32,835 nucleotides of DNA from Chloracidobacterium sp. (GTDB lineage: Bacteria > Acidobacteriota > Blastocatellia > Pyrinomonadales > Pyrinomonadaceae): contig JADJRV010000014.1 in the NCBI GenBank assembly GCA_016712045.1, positions 1 through 32,835 on the forward strand. The letters run 5' to 3'. The position numbers and the translations under genes are program-made. Under the pieces are notes generated by a model that was given only the letters and a program-made list of their open reading frames with translations, was not told the DNA's origin and ran no database searches. Shown one piece after another: positions 8,195 to 14,677 of the stretch; the stretch's first letter is position 1; every line of letters begins with the position of its first letter.

Positions 8195-8788
8195 TTATTC
8201 GACCCGTTTGATCGTGCAGCCAAAAGCATTGGCCGTCGTCCGTTCGATCTTTTTGCCGGCGAGAGCCGAGTCAAAAGCCGTCCGCAGATAAGTCGCTGTG
8301 ATATTGGCGCCGGATTTATCGTTGTCGATCGCACCGTGATACAACAATACATTTTTGGCATCGACAAAATAAGCTTCGGGCGTCGTTGTCGCACCGAGTT
8401 TGTCGGCAAAGACGTTGCCCTTGTCAAAAAGGACCGTAAATTTATAAGTCGCGGCAATGTGGTCTTTGACCCAGCCGACCGGTTTTGCCTCGGTCTTTTC
8501 GATCTCGCCGACGTTCGAATTGATACCGATAAACGCGATGCTTTTAGCAGCGTAATCCGCAGCGATCTCGTTCATTCGCTCGTTATAAGCTTTAACGACC
8601 GGGCATTGCGACGAGACGAACATAATGACCGCACCGTTCTTGCCTTTGAGATCGTTCAACGACTTCATGTTGCCGTTTCCGTCTGACAACGAAAAGTTTT
8701 CCATCGTTGCACCGATAGCGATGCTTTGTGCACTCACCGAAACAGCGAATACCATCATCGCCGTGAACAATAAAATAGCTCGTTTCAT
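8195..8788 (-). CDS. Exported redoxin (AhpC/TSA-like) with a single active-site Cys
   Basis: A thioredoxin-fold protein of the AhpC/TSA-redoxin group, exported by an N-terminal signal peptide (RAILLFTAMMVFAVSVSAQ). The core has NFSLSDGNGNMKSL, then VIMFVSSQCPVVKAYNERM, FIGINSN, and a TTPEAYFVDAKNVLLYHG strand with the cis-Pro. The active-site loop shows one Cys (SSQCPV) instead of CxxC; another Cys occurs near the end (FGCTIKRVE). It could therefore be a thiol peroxidase-like enzyme or a disulphide partner of the TlpA-like protein encoded next. The start ATG 8786-8788 has GGAGGGG eight bases upstream; a GTG at 8795-8797 is too close to that site. About 197 residues, intact. Confidence 0.85.
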   Translation of the reverse strand: MKRAILLFTAMMVFAVSVSAQSIAIGATMENFSLSDGNGNMKSLNDLKGKNGAVIMFVSSQCPVVKAYNERMNEIAADYAAKSIAFIGINSNVGEIEKTEAKPVGWVKDHIAATYKFTVLFDKGNVFADKLGATTTPEAYFVDAKNVLLYHGAIDNDKSGANITATYLRTAFDSALAGKKIERTTANAFGCTIKRVE

Positions 8789-8961
8789 AATAGTCACCCC
8801 TCCGATCTAAAATATAACCCTAGTTTAACAACCAGCCGATGTCCGGCACAAGTGTTTTTGGTTTTTACGAACACATTCGAACGACGGTTTCATACCGACA
8901 AGGCTCGTTTTTCTTGTTTGATGCAGTAAACCGCAAAAATGGCTAAGATCTTTTGTTTCAA

Positions 8962-8970
8962 TGCTATAAT
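8962..8970 (+). promoter_or_regulatory. Extended -10 promoter of the zinc-ribbon/TPR gene
   Basis: TGC-TATAAT, an extended -10 element that does not need a -35 box, begins 34 bases before ATG 8996. The surrounding CAATGCTATAATTCCC is repeated almost exactly in front of the kinase gene (minus strand, 20166-20181). Confidence 0.5.
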
Positions 8971-9001
8971 TCCCCGAATAAAACTCCTTTAGATAATGGC
9001 T

Positions 9002-10731
9002 ATGAAAAGATGCCCAGAATGCAGGCGGGATTATTACGACGACACGCTGCTGTATTGTCTCGAGGATGGAAATGCTCGTTCAGGGCTCAGTGCCGTCACC
9101 GGATGAGCCCGCAACTGCGATTTTGTCCGGGCTTGAAGTCCCGGCTATAGACGGCTCTGCGTCCGAATCACCGACCGTTGCGCAGATTCATACCACGGAG
9201 CAGACCGCCATTTTTCCGACTGGGGCGGAGGCGGAGCCCCTGAGGAACGTAGGGCAGTAAGCAGCGGCAGTTGGCAGTTTTAGCCATTGCAGTCTTGATC
9301 CTTGCTGTTGGCGGATTCTTCGGCTATCGATATTTCTCAGCGTCTGGTTCCAAGCAGATCAATTCCATCGCCGTGATGCCGTTTGAGAATAGGAATTCGG
9401 ATGCCGACACGGATTATTTGTCTGATGGTTTGGCGGAATCGGTGATCTTTCGTCTGACGCAGATCCCTGATCTGCGGGTCAGCCCGACGAGTTCGGTGAT
9501 GCGTTACAAAGGAGCATCGACTGATGTTGCAAAGATCGCCTCCGAACTTGGCGTAGATGCGGTGATGACCGGACGCCTTACCAAGCGGGGCGACAATCTG
9601 AATATCACGGTCGAGCTCGTGGATGCCCGCACCAACAAGTCGCTGTGGGGCGAGCAGTATGAACGGAAACTTTCGGAATTATTGACCACGCAACGCGAGA
9701 TCGTCACCGAGATCGTGAGCAAACTGCAGCTAAAACTGTCGGGCGAAGGCGAGCAAAAACTTGCCAAGAATTACACCGAGAGCCCTGAGGCCTATCAGCT
9801 TTATCTGAAGGGGCGTTACTACTGGAACAAACGTACGGATGAAAATGTCAACAAAGCCATTGAGCAATTTAAAGCGGCGATAGATAAAGACCCGAATTTT
9901 GCGCTCGCCTACACTGGCGTCGCTGATTGCTACGGTGTGCTGCCATATTACAGCACCGTTATATCCAGTGAGTTTTTGCCGCAAGCCAAAGCTTACGCGA
10001 CGCGGGCAATAGCAATAGATAGTTCACTAGGCGAAGCTCACATTTCGTTAGCGATCGCCGATTTGGGGCTGTGGAATTGGGCAGAAGCGGAAAAGGAATT
10101 TAGGTGGGGGTTGGAATTGAATCCAAACTACGCCATCGGCCACCAATGGTATGGCCAGTATCTCGAGATTCATGGCCGCTATGATGCCGCGTTGACTGAA
10201 AACAAGCGAGCGCGGGATTTCGATCCACTTTCATTAACCATCAATTTGGACGAGGCAATGATGCATCTCGCAAGAGGCGATGCGGATTCAGCGATCGAGG
10301 CATGCAAACGTTCGATCAATCTCGATCCAAACTGGTATGCCGCTCATCGATGGCTGGCCCTGAGTTATTTGCAAAAATGACGGAATTCAGAGGCTTTGGC
10401 AGAAGCTGAAAAATCCGTCGATTTATCAAATCGTCATAGTAGCACGCTAGGTATTCTCGGCCTTGTTCTTGCACAAACAGGTAAACGAAGTGAGGCGTTG
10501 AAGATCGCAGAGGAGTTGAAAACCGCTATTTCGAAACGACAGGCAAAAGGAACTGACGTTGGATGGATCTATCTCGGATTGAATGAGAAAGAAGAAGTTT
10601 TTGCTGGTTGAAAAGGACTTTGAAAGCCGTAATCCGACAATGCCGTTTAGGCTCGCATTCCACCATTAAATTCGATGAGCGAGGACTCACGCTACAAAGA
10701 CCTTTGGAAACGAATGAATCTGCCGGAGTAG
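9002..10731 (+). CDS. Zinc-ribbon, membrane-anchored TolB/FlgO-like TPR protein, frameshifted
   Basis: Order of parts: an N-terminal Cys knuckle (MKRCPECRRDYYDDTLLYCL), a low-complexity linker (HTTEQTAIFPTGAEAEP), one membrane helix (VLAIAVLILAVGGFFGYRYF, about 9274-9340), a TolB-N/FlgO-like domain beginning INSIAVMPFENRN and including DYLSDGLAESVIFRLTQIP and VDAVMTGRLTKRGDNL, and TPRs (AYQLYLKGRYYWNK, FALAYTGVADCYGVL, NWYAAHRWLALSYL and more). The C-terminus reads YKDLWKRMNLPE, stop 10729-10731. Indels near 9075, 9258, 10378 and 10668 break the frame. ATG 9002 is used to match its paralogues; ATG 8996 is in frame just ahead. The architecture suggests a membrane signalling or scaffold protein like those fused to adenylate-cyclase or kinase domains; no catalytic residues are seen. 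Confidence 0.82.
9249..9281. repeat. Heptameric repeat, family D (GGCAGTA-like unit), inside the TPR gene
   Basis: GGCAGTAAGCAGCGGCAGTT and the following GGCAGTTTT closely match the complement of the element at 11566-11617 (GTAGGCAGTAGCAGTAAGCG...GGCAGTTTT). It encodes the linker just before the membrane helix, at the place where the frame slips. Confidence 0.55.
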
Positions 10732-10743
10732 AGACTATAATAC

Positions 10744-10914
10744 GATGTCCAAAAGAAAGGCTAAAAAAAAGATACGACAATCGAATATCTGAACAAAGCG
10801 TATGACGAGCGTGACGAGAGATTGCTCGACCTCAAGGTCAATAAAACTTGGGACTTCGTGCGAGACGACCCGCGATTTAAGGAATTGGTCAAACGAGTCG
10901 GAATCCCGGAATAG
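10744..10914 (+). pseudogene. Orphan C-terminal tail of a second TPR paralogue
   Basis: An unbroken run of about 50 codons reads TIEYLNKAYDERDERLLDLK, then VNKTWDFVRDDPRFKELVKR, VGIPE and stop (10912-10914). The same ending (EYLNKAYDQREPQIAEL..DDPRFKELVRKVGIPE) closes the TPR gene at 23860-25636. The preceding gene already ends at 10731 with its own family-type C-terminus, so this is a left-over tail of another family member and not an extension. No start or upstream domain is present. Confidence 0.7.
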
Positions 10915-10924
10915 AAGTTAGCCT

Positions 10925-10951
10925 ATGAAACGTTGCCCTGAATTTAGGTGA
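10925..10951 (+). pseudogene. Orphan head of a zinc-ribbon paralogue
   Basis: ATGAAACGTTGCCCTGAATT gives MKRCPEFR and a stop at once. It begins 10 bases after the orphan tail's stop. It matches the first codons of the zinc-ribbon family with the second Cys changed to Phe and nothing of the gene beyond. Confidence 0.65.
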
Positions 10952-10994
10952 ATCCTCCCGAGAAATTTTACGAAATTAATAAAGAGAAAATGCT

Positions 10995-11447
10995 ATGCCA
11001 ACAATCAGAAACGAAACAGATAGAACAAGGTTGACCGAGCGTATTAACAAACTCACCGGCGATGAAACGCCTCTGTGGGGCAAGATGACCGCCGAGCAGA
11101 TGATGTCGCATCTTGTGCAGGGCGGCGAGTTGCCGTTTGAGGCCAGTGTCCACGACCGCAGCACGTTTATGTCGCGGACGTTTATCAAACCGTTGATATT
11201 ACATGTGCTGCCAATGCCGAAAGAGGTAAAGATCTCGGCTGAAATGGATCAGCAAGAAAAGGGGCGAAAGCCGTTGGGGTTTGATACAGACCGCGAGTTG
11301 CTGATCGAATCAATGAAAAAACTGGGCGAACTGAGCGTCGATCACAAATGCCTCGATCACCCGTTCTTTGGCAAAATGTCCGCTAAAGATTGGGCCAACA
11401 TCGCCTATAAACATATCGACCACCACCTAAAGCAGTTTGGCGTTTAG
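10995..11447 (+). CDS. DUF1569 (DinB-superfamily) protein
   Basis: A cytoplasmic 150-residue four-helix protein of the DUF1569 branch of the DinB/YfiT superfamily, many of whose members bind a metal through three His. Visible candidates are His in MTAEQMMSHLVQGG (residue about 39) and the C-terminal HIDHHLKQFGV. The conserved FGKMSAKDWANIAYKH also fits. Members elsewhere are often thiol transferases or unknown, so the reaction is not assigned. The frame is clean, which is notable directly after the frame-broken 9-10.9 kb stretch. ATG 10995 has a weak AAGAG upstream. A strong terminator follows the stop at once. Confidence 0.85.
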   Translation: MPTIRNETDRTRLTERINKLTGDETPLWGKMTAEQMMSHLVQGGELPFEASVHDRSTFMSRTFIKPLILHVLPMPKEVKISAEMDQQEKGRKPLGFDTDRELLIESMKKLGELSVDHKCLDHPFFGKMSAKDWANIAYKHIDHHLKQFGV

Positions 11448-11457
11448 ACAAAAAAAC

Positions 11458-11483
11458 GCGGCCACGTGATCGCACGCGGCCGC
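11458..11483. terminator. Terminator after the DUF1569 gene
   Basis: GCGGCCACGTG and CACGCGGCCGC form an 11-bp stem with one mismatch around an ATCG loop. On the plus strand it is flanked by A-rich sequence before and CTTTTC after, so it can act in both directions between the convergent DUF1569 and transglycosylase genes. Confidence 0.75.
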
Positions 11484-11565
11484 AAGTCTTTTCGACTATT
11501 TTGGAGAAGAGTGTTTAGCTCTCTTTTGTGGAAACCTTTTTGAAAACCAGTGACACTAAGCGGAG

Positions 11566-11617
11566 GAAGTAAGCAGTGAAGAAAACTGCCTGCCGCTTAC
11601 TGCTACTGCCTACTGAT
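11566..11617. repeat. Inverted heptameric repeat, family D, over the transglycosylase stop
   Basis: AGTAAGCAGTGAAGAAAACT followed by GCCTGCCGCTTACTGCTACTG forms inverted arms built of GCAGTAA/GGCAGTA-like units. The element reaches over the stop codon of the lytic transglycosylase (11610-11612) and supplies its last codons. Its complement resembles 9249-9281. Confidence 0.65.
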
Positions 11618-12539
11618 TAACAAGTCTCATACGTCCGTCGGCTGTTCTGATAGCGACGGGGTTTGGTTCGTAGACGGCTAGCGGGCGTGAAACTTTTTGT
11701 TCTAACTTGGCGGCCGTTGAGGTGTTCACGCGTTTGTAGTTGCGGGCAAAGCTGCCGTCCGAGATCTGGCCGTAACGAGCTGTGATGCGGCGGACGTATT
11801 CGCGGGTCTCGTTGTACGGCGGGATGTTGTTGCCGTATTTCATCACCGCTCCCTCGCCGGCGTTATAGCCCGCTAGTGCAAGGCTCACGTCCTGGCCAAA
11901 CATATCCAGCAGCATACGCATATATTTGATGCCACCCTCGATGTTTTGTTTGGGGTCGTAAATGTTTGTCACACCCAGACGACGCGCGGTCCCCGGCATT
12001 AGCTGCATCAACCCGCTGGCACCCTTATTAGAGGTTGCCTTGAGCTTGAACGAAGATTCCTGATGCATCTGTGCATAGATCAGCAGCGGGTCGATGTTGT
12101 AACGACGGCTCGAATCGACGATGTACGAGTCGATCGTCGCATCGCCGGTCGTAAAGCCTTTCATGCCCGACGAAGAGCCCATCGAAACTCTCGCACCGGA
12201 TCTGCTTGACGCATTCAATATCTCGCGGTCGGCATAGCCGTCGCTGACGTTCATGCGGGCCGTGCGGGTTTGTTTGGACGGCGTAACCATCGCGGTCGGC
12301 TGGACAAACTGTTTGCCCGACGGGCTGTACTTAGCGTTGGTTACAATCACTTTATTGTTCTTAGTATTTGCGGCGGTATTGGTAGCCTTGGGCTTTGCAC
12401 CGACCGGGACAAAGTCCGGACGGATGACCGAGACGCCGCGTGAGGTGTCAAAATTGTCAAAGAAACGCTGGCGTTCCTGTGAAAATGCGGGGAGCATTGC
12501 GACTAGGCTGAGGATGATCGTGAGGTATGCTTTTTTCAT
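11610..12539 (-). CDS. Exported lytic transglycosylase (SLT domain)
   Basis: This enzyme cleaves peptidoglycan glycan strands with formation of 1,6-anhydro-muramic acid and acts in the cell envelope. The start ATG 12537-12539 (MKKAYLTIILSLVAMLPAFS) gives a clear signal peptide; the frame is open to 12599 but that extension lacks one. A basic, low-complexity stretch follows, then the SLT domain: IDSYIVDSSRRYNIDPLLIY, AQMHQESSF with catalytic Glu, SNKGASGLMQLMPGTARRLG, NIEGGIKYMRMLL, and LALAGYNAGEGAV. About 309 residues, intact. The last codons lie in a family D repeat. It belongs to the MltE/Slt family 1 fold; no LysM or other wall-binding domain is visible. Confidence 0.93.
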   Translation of the reverse strand: MKKAYLTIILSLVAMLPAFSQERQRFFDNFDTSRGVSVIRPDFVPVGAKPKATNTAANTKNNKVIVTNAKYSPSGKQFVQPTAMVTPSKQTRTARMNVSDGYADREILNASSRSGARVSMGSSSGMKGFTTGDATIDSYIVDSSRRYNIDPLLIYAQMHQESSFKLKATSNKGASGLMQLMPGTARRLGVTNIYDPKQNIEGGIKYMRMLLDMFGQDVSLALAGYNAGEGAVMKYGNNIPPYNETREYVRRITARYGQISDGSFARNYKRVNTSTAAKLEQKVSRPLAVYEPNPVAIRTADGRMRLVNQ

Positions 12540-12675
12540 TTTGGTTGGATTGACAGACGGGTATCTACACGATGGATCGGGCTCTTGCCGGCGTTCCATC
12601 GCCTACTTAATAGAAATGTATAAGCGGAAAGTGTTTCCACAAAATACAAAAATATTTAACAATGTTGTGCCTTAA

Positions 12676-12754
12676 TTGTCGGTAGTCAGTTGTCAGTTGT
12701 CGGTGTTAGAATGTGGTTTCGTACTGACAACTGGCCACTGACAACTGACAACTA
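12676..12754. repeat. Inverted heptameric repeat, family C (GTCAGTT unit), intergenic
   Basis: The left arm at 12676-12704 has GTCAGTT-GTCAGTT-GTCGGT. The right arm at 12723-12754 carries the inverted array ACTGACAACTGGCCACTGAC and on. The spacer is about 18 bases. The element ends six bases before the ATG of the PRC/MgtE-N/CBS gene, so its hairpin would cover that ribosome-binding region. A second copy is at 31261-31342. Confidence 0.8.
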
Positions 12755-12760
12755 ACGGAA

Positions 12761-14008
12761 ATGCTTTACGTCTCGCAGATACTCAATCGCCCCGTCTTTG
12801 ACGCCCGCAACGAAAAGATCGCGGTCATCAACGACGTCATCGTTCGCTATGGCGACGAAGAGTATCCGCCGGTCATCGGGCTGGTCGCGCGTTACCGCCG
12901 CCGCAATTTTTTTATGCCGAGCCGCGATTTCACCGACCTCGGTTTGCATGGCGCACGGATGACATCGGCGATATTGGATCTGACGCCATTTATCCGCCGC
13001 GACGGCGAGGTGCTGCTTGGAAAAGATGTGCTCGACAACCAGCTTATCGACGTCGACGGCAAACGCGTCGTGCGGGTAAATGATGTGCAGTTGATCGTCA
13101 CCGGCGAGGATTGGCGTGTGTCTGGAGCGGATGTGAGTTTGCAGGGATTTGTCCGGCGGCTGATGCCGCAGGGATTTTTTGGCAGCGACCGTGTGGTTGA
13201 AGTCATTGACTGGGCTGACGTTGGATATCTTGCGACCGACACGGCGACCGTCACCGTGCAGCTTAAATCTTCGAAAGACAAACTTTCACGGCTTCACCCG
13301 GTCGAGATCGCCCAGTTGGCAGAGTCGCTCTCGCCGATCCATCGGACCGAGGTCGTCGAAAGTCTCGATGACGAGATCGCCGCCGACACGCTCGAGGAAA
13401 TGTCCACCGAGGCGCAAGCCCGCATCCTCGAAGACATGGACGAGGAACGTGCCGCCGACATTCTCGAAGAAATGTCGCCCGACGACGCCGTCGATGTCCT
13501 AGATGAAATGGACGACGAAAAGTCAGAGCAGCTTTTTGCCCTGATGGAAGACGACGAAAAAGCCGACGTTGCCGAGCTGATGCATTTTGACAACGACACG
13601 GCGGGCGGTCTGATGACGACGGAGTTTGTGGTTTTTCCGAGAGATCTGACCGTCGGCGAGACGATCCGCAGCCTGCGGGAAATGGCCGAGACGCCAAACA
13701 TGATCTATTACCTCTATGTCGTCGAGGAAAAAGATTCGTGGCGGCTGTGCGGACTTATTAGTTTACGATCGCTGATACTCGCCGACCCGACGAAGAAACT
13801 TTCCGAAGTGATGCGGAGCGAATTCCGTTTCGCCCACCCCTCCGAGTCCGCCGAGGATGTCGCCCAGACCATCGCCGAATACAATCTGCTCGCCCTGCCC
13901 GTCATCGACGACGAAGGCGACATCGCCGGCATCGTCACTGTCGATGACGCGATGGAAATACTCCTGCCAAAAAATCTGCAAAGACGCTTGCCGAGGCTTT
14001 TCGGCTGA
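12761..14008 (+). CDS. Soluble PRC-barrel / MgtE-N / CBS-pair protein
   Basis: 415 residues, frame intact. Two PRC-barrel-like beta segments come first (LYVSQILNRPVFDARNEKIA at 2-21 and LLGKDVLDNQLIDVDGKRVV near 86-105). Then comes the acidic helical superhelix typical of the MgtE N-domain (HPVEIAQLAESLSPIHR, EEMSTEAQARILEDMDEERA, EEMSPDDAVDVLDEMDDEKS), then AGGLMTTEFVVFP and a CBS pair ending ALPVIDDEGDIAGIVTVDDA. The membrane domain of MgtE magnesium channels is absent. Such soluble forms are known beside metal transporters; here no transporter gene is adjacent. It is probably a cytosolic divalent-metal or nucleotide sensor, by inference from the domains. A family C repeat overlaps its leader. 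Confidence 0.88.
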   Translation: MLYVSQILNRPVFDARNEKIAVINDVIVRYGDEEYPPVIGLVARYRRRNFFMPSRDFTDLGLHGARMTSAILDLTPFIRRDGEVLLGKDVLDNQLIDVDGKRVVRVNDVQLIVTGEDWRVSGADVSLQGFVRRLMPQGFFGSDRVVEVIDWADVGYLATDTATVTVQLKSSKDKLSRLHPVEIAQLAESLSPIHRTEVVESLDDEIAADTLEEMSTEAQARILEDMDEERAADILEEMSPDDAVDVLDEMDDEKSEQLFALMEDDEKADVAELMHFDNDTAGGLMTTEFVVFPRDLTVGETIRSLREMAETPNMIYYLYVVEEKDSWRLCGLISLRSLILADPTKKLSEVMRSEFRFAHPSESAEDVAQTIAEYNLLALPVIDDEGDIAGIVTVDDAMEILLPKNLQRRLPRLFG

Positions 14009-14035
14009 TCACACTACATAGCTCTGTTGAATGAA

Positions 14036-14299
14036 TCAAGTCGTTCGACTTTCCGCATATTTGTGCAAAATACTGGCAATAAGTGTTTGATAAGGTATGC
14101 CCTCGACTAGGGCTCGTTTTTGCAAGGCGCGCAGATCGCGCGAGGCGATACGGATGTTGATTCGAGCGTCCTTTTTGAAAGTACTTTCGGCGACCTTACG
14201 ATGTCGAGCGAGTTCTTTTTTGACACCCGCAACCGAAACCGTCTTACCGTTGTCATACGCAGCCAAAATTTCTTTTTCTTCAATGTCCAGCTTATTCAT
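14036..14299 (-). CDS. BrnA-like antitoxin (CopG/RHH type)
   Basis: About 87 residues. A charged N-terminal half (MNKLDIEEKEILAAYDNGKT) is followed by ARINIRIASRDLRALQKRAL and EGIPYQTLIASILHKY, the ribbon-helix-helix/BrnA-type C-terminus that binds the operator and the toxin. ATG 14297-14299 lies inside the end of the toxin gene (ATGAATAA overlap), so the pair is translationally coupled with the toxin first, as in BrnTA systems. An in-frame ATG at 14311 lies further inside the toxin and is less likely. Autoregulation is expected from the family but no operator was defined. Confidence 0.82.
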   Translation of the reverse strand: MNKLDIEEKEILAAYDNGKTVSVAGVKKELARHRKVAESTFKKDARINIRIASRDLRALQKRALVEGIPYQTLIASILHKYAESRTT

Positions 14300-14573
14300 T
14301 TTCCTCTCCAAGATATCGTTTAGTGGCTTTGCTGCTCGGAATGATCGTTTTTAGAAATATCTCTTCGTCACTTTCCACAAACGGTACGAGATAGACGTAA
14401 TCTTCGACGCAAACCACGATTATCTGTTGCCTGGGATATTTCGATTGATTTGGATGCGCAAAAATATCAACCGCGTCCCCAGCCTCAATGTGAAACACAA
14501 CATCCTCAAAAGAGATTCCACGCTCATTTCGAAGCAGATCATTCTTTTCTGGATTCCAAGCGTAGGTTTTCAC
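14292..14573 (-). CDS. BrnT-like toxin
   Basis: 93 residues with the BrnT/RelE-fold pattern: YAWNPEKNDLLRNERGISFE, VVFHIEAGDAVDIFAHPNQS, QIIVVCVEDYVYLVPFVE and EIFLKTIIPSSKATKRYL, the last being the conserved Ser/Arg-Lys-Ala end. Family members are ribosome-independent or ribosome-linked RNases that slow growth when freed from the antitoxin. It lies 13 bases after the orphan zinc-ribbon head and at the end of the 20.1-14.6 kb minus-strand run. The frame is clean, and it overlaps the antitoxin by 8 bases. Confidence 0.82.
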   Translation of the reverse strand: MKTYAWNPEKNDLLRNERGISFEDVVFHIEAGDAVDIFAHPNQSKYPRQQIIVVCVEDYVYLVPFVESDEEIFLKTIIPSSKATKRYLGEENE

Positions 14574-14585
14574 GAAGTTAAAGTA

Positions 14586-14666
14586 TCACAAATGTGTGCC
14601 TATTGTCATCTTCAACGACGGTGTATTGTCGTAAGAATCCTGCCTGCATTCAGGGCATCGTTTCAT
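14586..14666 (-). pseudogene. Orphan zinc-ribbon head after the PD40 gene
   Basis: MKRCPECRQDSYDNTPSLKM runs to a stop after 26 residues. The first 15 match the family N-terminus with both Cys of CPEC kept, then the match ends. It starts 12 bases after the stop of the zinc-ribbon PD40 gene, the same arrangement as at 10925 and 23849. It could still be translated as a micro-protein, but the third Cys is missing, so a head remnant is favoured. Confidence 0.65.
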
Positions 14667-14677
14667 ACTTTTCCTAT

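Noticed and set aside
12676..12754. Regular repeat arrays as a CRISPR
   Set aside because: Units are seven bases, contiguous and inverted, with no unique spacers of constant length and no cas genes.
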